Source: Diphasiastrum complanatum (lineage: Eukaryota; Streptophyta; Lycopodiopsida; Lycopodiales; Lycopodiaceae). Taken from it: a DNA stretch of 64,000 nt. Shown piece by piece: positions 23,869-36,757 of this stretch. Made by a program: the position numbers and the translations under genes. The DNA lies in assembly GCA_029204225.1 (NCBI GenBank), contig CM055110.1, forward strand, positions 34,109,947-34,173,946, written 5' to 3'. Positions within the stretch are counted from its first letter, which is position 1; each line of letters opens with the position of its first letter. The notes under the pieces were generated by a model, which saw only the letters and a list, made by a program, of their open reading frames with translations, did no database searches and had not been told where the DNA came from.

Positions 23869-26800
23869 CTATTGCTGTCGGGAGTGGTAGATTGTCCTGT
23901 CGATGTCCTCCATCATTTCCCACCGTAATTTGTTCAGGAAGGGCATGTGTTTGTGATAATGGAGCATACCCTGGAGAAAGTGATGGATTTTCCATAGCTC
24001 CAGCATATCAACGTGCAGGGCGGAAGTGAGTGCAGCGTGATAATAGAGCCTTGCAACGTTGATATGGTCGTCTTGCGTTCGCAAGGGTTTATTGATATCA
24101 AGGGCGATTGGGGGTAACCCTCGATCCCAAAAACCTTTGAGTTTCGCCAATGCCACTAGGCTGCAATTATCTGCAAAATATCTGATGTCGCGATCAGGAT
24201 TGCCATGGTGCTTCTAGTAGAATACTCGATAGTTGGTGACCATGTCTTCGGCTAAGTTGCCGGTATCTATGCTTGTGAGCTTAGGCCAAAAGATTCTGTT
24301 CTTGACCTTGGTGGCTAAAAAATGGTTCTCGCCTCACTACTGGATAGTAATAAGGATTTGTGCGCATGTAGGAGGGAGCTTCGATATACCGTGCCATTGA
24401 GGTCTTACTTTGGAGGAAGAGCTGATGACGCCAGAGAGGTTGTGGATCCAGGAGTTTGATTACTTCTTTATGTGTTTTACTCTGGTCCAAATCTAGGAGT
24501 ATGTAGCCACCTCGCTCTTTTGTTGTTGGATATTTCCTAGGAAACTCCTGAGAGGCGCGCAACTCCTTGTTCGGTTCTAGGGACGTGATTCTGTGCCGAA
24601 TAATTGGGGCTTCAGAGGCAACCTCATGTTGAATTTGGGGATCGGGTTCAGGAGAGAGAGGAGGTGAGGGGTTAGCTTCAGCCATTCTTTGTGACTCAAG
24701 AGAAAATTGTTGTGGAATGGAATGGGGGTTAGTGGTGTCGAGAGGGTTAGAAGCGGTGGAAGGAAAAAGATAATGTTGGGAACTGGTACCCCCAGAGCCT
24801 GATGGATTGGTTGGTGTTTGAGCTCCTTGCCCTAGGGGTTGGCCTTGAAATGCAGAGCCTTGAGTTGCAGGAGGAGGCTGTTGGAATCCTGCTCCATCTC
24901 CACCATCTGGTCTATCAAAGTGGTGTCCCGAATCATGGAATTGGGCGTGCTCTGCATGAACCGACGGTGTCGACTGGACAGTGGCCTTTAAGCGTTTTTC
25001 CAAGGTGGCTATGTGCTGGTTTAAGGCCTCGACAGAAGCAATGTATGATTGTTGTAATTTTGAGTGCTGCTCCGTCGTGGCTTTCAGCTTTTGGGCCAGT
25101 GTTTGATAGGCCACCACTGGAATGGCAGTTGCCTCAAAAATAGCTGGTGGTGCGAAGTCGTTGAAGTCCACCATTTCCAACTGTTCCTTCATAGCGGAAT
25201 ATGCTGCTTGTGAATCTACTATAGCCTCATCCTTTTCGGCTTTGAGGGTATCGATGGTTTGCTGCATATTGGATACCTTCAGTTGGAGCTGGTTCTGGAG
25301 GTGGAGTAGCATCTGTTGTTGTTGTTGATTGTAATTCATGAGGTTCTGGATCTGCAGCTGTTGTTGTTTGTTTTCCTCCTCCAGCCTTGTTTTTTCTTTC
25401 TGAACGTCCGCCATAGCACCATCGTCGAATTGCCGCATAGTATACTGCCCCCCTAGGGTGCCGAATAGATTGTATTGGAGTTCATTCACCAACCATACCG
25501 TTTTTTGGGCTGCAAGAGGTAACTGCTCCCAAGGACCAATGTCAAGGAGGGTGCGTGTGTAGTTAGGATACGACATTGGGTTAAATGGTAGAAAATCAGG
25601 AGCAGGGCTAGATGGAGGTGTATGAAAAGCAGGTGGAGGTGATTGTGGATTGAGAGGTACAAGAGGTGGGGAGATACTACATGGCGGAGATGTTTGGATT
25701 GGGTTAGTGGTGACAGTGGTTGATGGAAGTGCACTTAGTAATTTAATGCAAAATCATCTACGTTGACTATGGAAGTGAAGCCTATGTTGAGAGCTAGTGA
25801 GGGTGTGGAGGTGGCAGTAAATGGTGGGGGTGGTGGTGGGAGTGTGAGAGCAAGTGATGGAGAGAATATTGCTTGTGTGGACGAAATCACGCCCATAGGA
25901 TCAGAGACGGAAGTGTCTGCCATCCCGGAGCTGCCTGCTGCTACCGCTACTGCTTGTCTGCGTTGCTGGGCCTGGTGAAGTAAGGTCGTCTACTGCTCTA
26001 AGACCTTCTTTGGAACCTGAGATGGTTTAAGGCTCCCTCTAGATTCAGCATATTCCACCCCGATGTCACTTGATAGAATGTCATGAGGGACATCGGCTTC
26101 TGTGATGATCATCTTCCCTTTCTGCTTCTTAGTAGGTGGGGCTGGTGAGACCGGTTCGGCTGTCGGTTGGGGGGTGGCGCATTTTTTTGTGGTGACATCT
26201 AGCTCCTTGATGGCGGCAGCCGCCTTAGACCCCAATTGTTTGGTGACCAACATGTGGAGGAGATACCCACATTTGGTAGTTGGTTTTCGGGCTTTCAGAG
26301 CTCCGCACAGCTTCTCTGCTACCTTCTCAGCCCACTTATAGTTTTGAGTGGGATCGTCCATGGTGAGGGTCAAAGAAAAGAGGTCGCTCGGTGGTATGTG
26401 ATCCATCTTGACGATATGCACTTCAACCATGGACACGAGGATTTCTGAGGCGGCCCGTAGATGGGGATCCGTGATGAGGCGGATAGCGATTCCGTCATTG
26501 GTTTGGGCAATGGTTTTGTCGTCCTCTGTCAGAAACTTTGTGAATTACTTGGCATCATAGCTGGTGCCCTTTCTATGGATTGTCTCTCCGAGATTAGGGA
26601 AGCCAATGCTTTGGAGATCCCCAGGAGAGACGTTGATAATGGTATAGCTGCCACTCTTGGATGTAATCCGGAAAGTTTGGAATTCATCCAAATAGGTGGA
26701 GTAGGCTGCTCGGATGAGGCTCTCGCTCTGCTGGTCCCAAAAAAGTGTCAGATCAAAGCCAAGGTTTGTGAGGATACCCTTGGCCAGGGTGAGCTGCTCA

Positions 26801-26895
26801 GCGTAATTCTCGATACAGATCATAAATAGATCCCCTGAATAAGGACGAGGGAGTTTACGATGATGCAAGATGAGCGAGGAATCACGGGAAGCCAT
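23869..26895 (-). pseudogene. Long extra ORF of unknown function in gypsy element
   Basis: About 1000 codons on the minus strand, starting MASRDSSLILHHRKLPRPY at 26895. The first frame runs to 25735 with two in-frame stops (TAA at 26545-26547, TAG at 25990-25992) and contains KWAEKVAEKLCGALKARKP and a KKQKGK basic patch. A single-base shift near 25745 leads into a Pro-rich stretch and the intact 431-codon frame 24281-25576. That frame has a Gln-rich heptad-like coiled coil (about residues 60-125), a second helix (about 165-200), a Gly/Pro/Gln-rich segment and an Arg-rich end. Another shift near 24300 leads to RIFWPKLTSIDTGNLAED and DIRYFADNCSLVALAKLKGF, ending at 23869. I recognise no catalytic, zinc-finger, membrane or envelope motif. 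Confidence 0.6.
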
Positions 26896-27546
26896 GATAG
26901 CAGTGATTTTAGATTGCTCTGAGAATTTTGAGAATTTTGAAAAATTTTGGCATGAACTCGAGAGCAGCAATCTAAAATGAACTCGTGGAGAGAAGGGTGG
27001 AGGACTATATATAGACTTTTTTTTTGGCAGAAATTCGCAACTTCACTCAGAAATCGTCCTCAATGTCCACGATTTGGTAGTGATTTTATGCCAAACGTGA
27101 TCTTCTTGTAAGTGAATTTTTATGCCAAAAGAGCAAAAAACGTCTGACAGTGCAAAAATGTGTCTGATCAAAATTCGCAAAGATAGCAAAAAAATTGTGA
27201 GGATCATTTTGAGCTCCAGCGAATTGACTGCGAATTATGATAGTGGATATCTGATGAAAAAACTATTTTTTTTCTATTTTTAAAATTTGTTGTCTCTGAG
27301 ACAGAATTCGCGGAGGCCAAAAATAAATCGTGCACTGTAAAAAAGGGGTCAGGTGAATTCTATTTGAGATGTTGTGAAAAAATTTCTTCTGAAACTAGTG
27401 ACTTTTGTAGTTTTCTCAGAGAAGACTATTGGTATACCAGATGTGATAGTATCTTGATGGTTTGAACAAGAAAGCACAGCAAAAATGTTGTCGAAATGGC
27501 ATGCAAGCAATAAAAAAGGAAGAAAAAATAGTAAGAAAAAAAACAA
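26896..27546 (-). other. AT-rich spacer between integrase and extra ORF
   Basis: No coding potential recognised. It may contain a promoter or splice acceptor for the extra frame; nothing specific is visible. Confidence 0.4.
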
Positions 27547-27840
27547 CTAATATATATCAAGATAAAAACAGGGTTCATTGTACTTACTCAGTCGGCTCCC
27601 ATTGACCACAGTGTCGAGGATATCGTCTTGAAGGATTTGGAGTTGTACATATTCAGAGGCAAAGATTTTTTTAATGACGTAAGGTCCTTGGCCAAAAAAT
27701 TTTAGTTTGCCTTTGAAGGCTTTGGCCTGGTATAGCAGGACCTTATCTCCAACCTGGAAGTCTCTAAGTTCCAATGATCGATCATGCCATGTTTTTTGTC
27801 ATCGTTCGTGGACTTGTTGAGCATGGATGCTGATCCGTCA
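27547..27840 (-). pseudogene. Gypsy integrase C-terminal fragment
   Basis: Minus-strand translation shows a WHDRSLELRDFQVGDKVLLY motif followed by GKLKFFGQGPYVIKKIF and VNGSRLSKY, the typical integrase C-terminal barrel. A stop lies upstream of QKTWHDR. The similarity ends near 27840. Confidence 0.8.
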
Positions 27841-30416
<2,576 letters not shown>

Positions 30417-30585
30417 TTTAGATTTTGCATTGATTTAAAATGGTTTTGAATGGTCTTGTAATAGATTATTAGTATTATTTAGGATAGTAGATTTAGGATT
30501 ATTAGAGAAAGAGAGAGAAGAGGTGAAGTGTAGATGTATGGTTGAGGATATTGAAAGATTTTAGAGTCTTTTTTTTTAAAATAAA

Positions 30586-30591
<6 letters not shown>

Positions 30592-30661
<70 letters not shown>
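30592..30661. repeat. (GA)n(GT)n compound microsatellite
   Basis: GA units to 30629 followed directly by GT units, the same compound arrangement as at 1336-1420 but in reverse order. Confidence 0.95.
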
Positions 30662-30848
30662 CTGCAATAGATTGCGATAGTGTTTATAGTAAATTAATTT
30701 TTTATAGTGCTTATAATAGATTGTTAGAATTATTTAAGATAATATTTAACATTTTGCGTTGATGTAGAATTTAAGATTATAGATAAAGACATAATCTATG
30801 GTAGTAGTAGATTGTTAGACTTTTATTTATTTAGGACTAAGAATGATA

Positions 30849-30945
<97 letters not shown>

Positions 30946-31133
30946 CAATAGATTGCGATGGTGTTTATAATAGATTAATTTTTTATAGTGATTATAATAG
31001 ATTGTTAGAATTATTTAAGATAATATTTAACATTTTGCGTTGATGTAGAATTTAAGATTATAGATAAAGACATAATCTATGGTAGTAGTAGATTGTTAGA
31101 CTTTTATTTATTTAGGACTAAGAATGATAGATG
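30662..31133. repeat. Duplicated ~190-bp spacer around a GA array
   Basis: Two near-identical copies (30662-30851 and 30941-31133) begin TCTGCAATAGATTGCGAT and end AAGAATGATAGATGAG, separated by an 89-bp GA array (30852-30940). Differences are only a few bases. Confidence 0.9.
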
Positions 31134-31156
31134 AGAGAGAGAGAGAGAGTGTCTTT

Positions 31157-31314
31157 TTGTAAACATGTTAATCATTTTACATTAATTTAAGATTTAAGAT
31201 TTGAGAGAGAGAGAGAGAGAGAGAATTCACCTTCTCTTTCCTCCAGAACTTGTCATTCTCTCTCTAGAATGTGCATTCTAGAGAGAGAATGACAAGTTCT
31301 GGAGGAAAGAGAAG

Positions 31315-31357
<43 letters not shown>

Positions 31358-31395
31358 TTAAATCTTAAATCAATGTAAAATGATTAACATGTTTA

Positions 31396-31399
<4 letters not shown>
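31157..31399. repeat. Large palindrome, 2-nt centre
   Basis: The left arm 31157-31271 and right arm 31274-31399 are mirror complements around a TG at 31272-31273. They match through CATTCTAGAGAG, GACAAGTTCTGGAGG, GGTGAATTC, the GA/TC tracts (unequal length) and the TTTGTAAACATG ends. A hairpin or cruciform of more than 100 bp is possible. Confidence 0.93.
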
Positions 31400-31450
<51 letters not shown>

Positions 31451-32040
31451 TATTCATCTACTACCCTAAATCTTAATCAAATCACACACACACACACATG
31501 AATGTTTGTCATTGTGCCTATATCCTTGTAAAATATTCTAAATCTCATTTTTACCTTTTTTTTATTGTAACAAATTTTTACAGCCCTTGTCCCAACCTAC
31601 AAGGAAGGAAGGCCGGAGGTCCACAAGGATTTCCACAAAGTAATGCAAGGTGAAAGCCGAAGAGAGAACTCATATTTTTTGGAGATAGAATGCACATTCT
31701 AGAGAGACAATGACAAGTTCTGGAGGAAAGAGAATGCACATTCTAGAGAGAGAATGACAAGTTCTGGAGGAAAGAGAATGTGCATTCTATCTCCACAAAA
31801 TATGAGTTCTCTCTTCGGCTTTCACCTTGCATTACTTTGTGGAAATCCTTGTGGACCTCCGGCCTTCCTTCCTTGCAGGTTGGGACAAGGGCTGTAAAAC
31901 TTTGTTACAATAAAAAAAAGGTAAAAATGAGATTTAGAATATTTTACAAGGATATAGGCACAATGACAAACATTCATGTGTGTGTGTGATTTGATTAAGA
32001 TTTAGGGTAGTAGATGAATAGATTGTGTGTGTGTGTGTGT
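31399..32040. repeat. Second large inverted repeat
   Basis: The arms 31399-31700 and 31775-32040 mirror each other, including AC versus GT tracts at the outer ends and GGAGATAGAATGCACATTCT versus its complement at the inner ends. The 74-nt centre holds a partial tandem copy of the TCTGGAGGAAAGAGAATG word. It abuts the first palindrome. Confidence 0.9.
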
Positions 32041-32045
32041 GTGTT

Positions 32046-32048
<3 letters not shown>

Positions 32049-32123
<75 letters not shown>
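32049..32123. repeat. (GA)n microsatellite
   Basis: Uninterrupted GA array of about 75 bp following a GT tract. Confidence 0.97.
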
Positions 32124-32128
<5 letters not shown>

Positions 32129-32172
32129 GTAAACATGTTAATCATTTTACATTGATTTAAGATTTAGGATTT

Positions 32173-32342
<170 letters not shown>

Positions 32343-32645
32343 CTTCTCTTTCCTCCAGAACTTGTCATTCTCTCTCTAGAATGTGCATTCTATCTCCAAA
32401 AAATATGAGTTCTCTCTTCGGCTTTCACCTTGCATTACTTTGTGGAAATCCTTGTGGACCTCCGGCCTTCCTTCCTTGCAGGTTGGGACAAGGGCTGTAA
32501 AAATTTGTTACAATAAAAAAAGGTAAAAATGAGATTTAGAATATTTTACAAGGATATAGGCACAATGACAAACATTCATGTGTGTGTGTGATTTGATTAA
32601 GATTTAGGGTAGTAGATGAATAGATTGTGTGTGTGTGTGTGTGTT

Positions 32646-32648
<3 letters not shown>

Positions 32649-32739
<91 letters not shown>

Positions 32740-32789
32740 AGAGAGAGAGAGAGAGAGAGAGAGAGCCAGAGAGAGAGAGAGAGAGAGAA
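32649..32789. repeat. (GA)n microsatellite with two GCCAGA interruptions
   Basis: A GA array broken twice by an identical GAGCCAGAG variant, which suggests slippage duplication after a point change. Confidence 0.95.
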
Positions 32790-33524
32790 TTCACCTTCTC
32801 TTTCCTCCAGAACTTGTCATTCTCTCTCTAGAATGTGCATTCTATCTCCACAAAATATGAGTTCTCTCTTCGGATTTCACCTTGCATTACTTTGTGGAAA
32901 TCCTTGTGGACCTTCGGCCTTCCTTCCTTGTAGGTTGGGACAAGGGCTGTAAAAATTTGTTACAATAAAAAAAGGTAAAAATGAGATTTAGAATATTTTA
33001 CAAGGATATAGGCACAATGACAAACATTCATGTGTGTGTGTGTGTGATTTGATTAAGATTTAGGGTAGTAGATGAATAGATTGTGTGTGTGTGTGTGTGT
33101 GTGTGTTTGTCTTCAACAATTTTGGTTTTTTGAATTTTTTATGATTTTTCTTTGATTTTTGCAATCTGCTTGAAACTAACTCTCGCAGGCTTCTATGCAG
33201 GTCTGGGACAGTACCCTGGAGCTGTTGCCAGTCATGCAAGGGTTAACTCCCACTGGTTTTGGAGATATTAAAATCTGATGAGATTTTAGGCTCTTTTTCC
33301 CTCCAGATTGGTGTGTTTTTTGGGTTTTTTGGCTGGTTTGATTGGGGTTCAAGCCCTTAGAGATTGTTTAGGGCCTCCTCTACCCTCTCACACCTCCTCC
33401 GCTAGCTGTGAACAGTCCAAACACAGAAAATACATAAAACTAACTCTAAACACCCAAAAATCTACCTAAAACTACTCCAAAAAACAATAAATAGCTAAAA
33501 TGCAGCTATACTAGTTAGTGAAAA

Positions 33525-34366
33525 CCTATCCCCGGCAACGACGCCACTGTAGGGTCGAGTATCCGCTGTAGTAGTAGCCCTCATGCCTGTCAACAAGGGT
33601 TAGTTCACTGGATAGGCACCTAACTACGCATAGATGCTACTTTTAGTTAGTTTCCTACTTTTCGTCTAACTCTACCACCACTAACACTACTTCCACTAAC
33701 TCTACTCCCCTAAACTACCTTCATCATGATTGTAGGTGAAAGGAAAGGGAAGATTAGAAGAGATTGAGAAGAGAAGAGAGAAAGAGAGAGATAGAGAGTG
33801 AGAGTGGAGGTTAGCTCAAATGCTCCTTATGTTTGCTAATGAAAAAACATTAACTAAGACAACCAATTAACATGAAAATAGAAAGCAATGGAAAACACAA
33901 TCAAAAGCATTAGCAAGTAGTGAATAGCAAATGAGGATGCTTCTCTCCAATAAGTGGTAGAGTTTTCTCGTTCTCATTAAACATGGAAATAGAGTACAAG
34001 TGGTGCCTTTTTATAAATGGGGAAGGCCCTTGTCCCAAAATCCTATTGGCTAATATTTACATTGACCCTATCCATTCATCTTGGACCCAACTTGATCCAA
34101 GGGTCCACAAATAGTACATTGGAAATCACAAGATTTATGTGAGTCCAAAGGACCCAACTCTAAAAAAGTAAACTCTAAGTTTAAAATTGACTTTGGGCCT
34201 CAAGTTTTATTTTAATTACAAAGGGGCCCAAGTCTATTATTTTATTTACAACTCAACTTGCGTGCTCATTGAGCCATGGGCTTATACGCACAGGATGCCA
34301 TGCCCTTGCACCACATTTTATTGGTCAATTTTATTTTCTTACAATGTGTTGGGAATATCCCCAACA
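33525..34366 (-). mobile_element. Gypsy 5' LTR with tRNA-Asp-type primer-binding site
   Basis: On the minus strand an LTR (34366 down to 33548, starting TGTTGGGG and ending CTACA) is followed after 1 nt by TGGCGTCGTTGCCGGGGA (33546 downward). This is one base from the TGGCGCCGTTGCCGGGGA site used by Athila/Tat-lineage gypsy elements. Internal sequence continues toward 33110 without a recognised gag and ends at the microsatellite cluster. Confidence 0.7.
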
Positions 34367-34715
34367 GTAGGTAAGTTACATATTGATAAGGATGAAAGGT
34401 AGGTAGCTTAATATTTAATGTTAGCCACTTTCAAGTTGTATTTTTCTTGGTTTACAACATTGGGATTCACCCCAAGTGTTTTTCATGACATGGGAAAGGC
34501 TTTGTATATGTCCATCTTATCTTGCATAAGTTTCATCAATTCCTAGGCCCTTTTTTCTAGGGGTTGCCCATCCCCAATCATAACGGAGTGTGACACAAAG
34601 GGTGATCAGTCCTTTGGTTTCTTCTCCAGATTTATACAGACTCGATTGAGCCTTCTTTATAGACTCGATTGAGTCTTCTTTATAGACTTTGGAAAAAGCC
34701 TTCTTCAGGTACCAT
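34367..34715 (+). repeat. 349-bp direct repeat, copy A
   Basis: Begins GTAGGTAAGTTACATATTG and ends near GTACCAT. It is nearly identical to 36409-36757. A short tandem word AGACTCGATTGAG(C/T)CTTC occurs twice inside both copies. Confidence 0.92.
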
Positions 34716-34734
34716 GTAACGTTGCAAATCGAAT

Positions 34735-34990
34735 CTTGGAATGATTTGAGTATCTACTTTTCTCAAAGAAAGTATCAAGATTTCGAATCCAAGCAAGCAA
34801 ACTCTCTTCATTGCTAGTATCTCCATCGAACTTAGAAAACTTGAAAAGTTTATTATCAATCTTAGCAAACTTCCTAGATCAAGTAGAGGAAGTCCACTTG
34901 GAGGAAACATGAGGTGATGACATAGATGAAGAGGAGCTTGAAGAGCCTTGTGAGGAGCTATCCATCTTTATTGGTGTTTTTGGAATTCAC
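34735..34990 (-). pseudogene. LTR-retroelement gag N-terminal fragment
   Basis: Minus-strand translation shows KIDNKLFKFSKFDGDTSNEE followed by SLLAWIRNLDTFFE. The FDGD...W...D..F pattern is that of gag N-terminal regions. A Ser-rich leader and one stop precede it. With the PBS at 35305-35321 it forms the 5' end of a minus-strand element. Confidence 0.55.
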
Positions 34991-35304
34991 CTGAAATACA
35001 CAAACTCAAGGCAAAAAGTACGAATAGACTTGTGATTCAGAGAAATGTCATTCTCCAAAAAGGAAGATAGTATTGTCTCTAAAATAGAAAGCAAGTTGGA
35101 GATCCAATTCTCGAGGATCCCCCAAATGGAGTTTATTCGCTCTAATATTAAAGAGATCTCGTAAGAAGAAGAAAATTCAAGCAGAAGGGAAATCTATTTA
35201 AAAGTAAACATACAAAGTCCTGTGTATTGGCATTTGTTTCAAGAATGAATACACAAGGCCTTCACAACAATTTTACAAAAAACTATATAGATATAAATAG
35301 TAGA

Positions 35305-35321
35305 CCTTGGCTCTAATACCA
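35305..35321 (-). other. Initiator-Met-type primer-binding site with LTR end
   Basis: TGGTATTAGAGCCAAGG on the minus strand, 3 nt from an LTR end whose plus-strand start is TGTGAACTTG at 35325. It supports a minus-strand element whose LTR extends into 35325-36400. Confidence 0.55.
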
Positions 35322-35510
35322 AACTGTGAACTTGAAGAGAAGATCTCCTAAATTCTAAAGTCCTGACTTAAATGTTGTGTCTTAAAAAGAAACAAATCAA
35401 CAAAACATTGTTGAATAAATCCGAAAAAAACTCAAAGCTTAATGAAGTAATTCAACATTCAATCACAAAAGCACTCATTCATGAGACTTGCTAAGGGGTC
35501 AAGATGGGGA

Positions 35511-35526
35511 CCCCCCCCCCCCCCCC
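35511..35526. repeat. Homopolymer run of 16 C
   Basis: Sixteen consecutive C bases after AAGATGGGGA; a likely length-error site in sequencing. Confidence 0.95.
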
Positions 35527-35739
35527 GCGAAGGATTTTTCTTTTAAATTATTCAAGATCAAATGGCCCAAGGCCAAAATACATATACAGTAGTTAGGGAA
35601 GATGGATTCTTGAATCTTAACATTAATTAGATGTTTTCAAATTTTGGATCTTAAAGAATCTCATACAAAGGAAAAGTGGTTTTTTATGATATGCAATAGC
35701 TTAATGATCAAGAATGGAGCATGCATAGGCATTAGACAT

Positions 35740-35960
35740 TAGATAGTATGACATGCAGGAATCAAATCTGACATGCAAAGTCATTAGGCTAGGGATGGTA
35801 TGACATGCAAGCTTCAAATCAGACATGCATGTTTCCAATCAGACATGCAAGTTCCAAATCAAACATGCATGGCCATTAAGCTATGCTGAGGTGACATGCA
35901 AGGTCATCAAGTTATGGATGGTGTGACATGCATGGCCATCAGGTTATGGATGGTGTGACT
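35740..35960. repeat. Degenerate array built on GACATGCA
   Basis: The word ACATGCA recurs eight times (about 35752, 35771, 35803, 35822, 35842, 35862, 35892, 35925), spaced roughly 20 or 30 bp. Larger words such as GTCATCA(A/G)GTTATGGATG are also repeated. Confidence 0.8.
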
Positions 35961-35962
<2 letters not shown>

Positions 35963-36042
<80 letters not shown>

Positions 36043-36075
36043 GAGAAAGTGAGTGTGTGTGTGTGTGTGTGTGTG
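35963..36075. repeat. (GA)n followed by (GT)n microsatellite
   Basis: GA array 35963-36039 and GT array 36052-36075 with a short spacer. Confidence 0.96.
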
Positions 36076-36408
36076 GTTTCAATCCAAGCTTGAGATCCTC
36101 CTTATGTCATAGCTCCAAGCTTCCTTCCAAGCACCTACACACATAGAAGTAAGAACAAGAGGCAAACCAAAAATGAAAAGGAGCTGAATAATCAGGGAGA
36201 GAGGTGAGTTACTCCTTTTATAGGGAATGTGTAGCTTGAGGGAGTGGCTGAGGTGTCCAAAATAAGTGTGAGAGGTGTAAGAGAGACTCTAGGTGAGTAA
36301 AGTGAGGGTGAGATGTATAGGTGTGAGAGGGTGTTTATCAACTAGTTAAAGCAAAAGGGGAGGAGTAGGAGGGCTAGGTGTCTTATGGCTTACAAGCCAT
36401 GTGGCAAA

Positions 36409-36757
36409 GTAGGTAAGTTACATATTGATAAGGATGAAAGGTAGGTGGCTTAATATTTATTGTTAGCCACTTTTGAGTTGTATTTTTCTTGGTTTACAAC
36501 ATTGGGATTCACCCCAAGTGTTTTTCATGACATGGGAAAGGCTTTGTATATGTCCATCTTATCTTGCATAATTTTCATCAATTCCTAGGCCCTTTATTCT
36601 AGGGGTTGCCCATCCCCAATTATAGTGGAGTGTGACACAAAGGGTGATCATTCCTTTGGTTTCTTATCTGAATCTTTATAGACTCGATTGAGCCTTCTTT
36701 ATAGACTTGATTGAGTCTTCTGTATAGACTTTGGAAAAAGCCTTCTTCATGTACCAT
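36409..36757 (+). repeat. 349-bp direct repeat, copy B
   Basis: Partner of 34367-34715. The left flanks differ: copy A is preceded by the CCAACA end of a gypsy LTR, whereas copy B is preceded by GTGGCAAA. So the LTR insertion affects only copy A. Confidence 0.92.

Larger units (their letters stand above)
23040..27840 (-). mobile_element. 5'-truncated Ty3/gypsy element with an extra reading frame 3' of pol
   Basis: Minus-strand order: integrase C-terminus (27840-27547), a 0.6 kb spacer, a long additional frame (26895-23869), a polypurine tract (23799-23785), and a 3' LTR (23784-23040) beginning TGTTAACAAC. All pol domains upstream of the integrase tail are missing. A same-sense frame between integrase and 3' LTR occupies the position of the env-like or accessory ORFs of Athila/Tat-lineage elements. 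Confidence 0.7.

Noticed and set aside
24802-25328. Plus-strand ORFs opposite the long extra ORF of the gypsy element
   Set aside because: They mirror the minus-strand Gln-rich coding sequence (Cys/Trp/Ser-rich output) and have no independent support.
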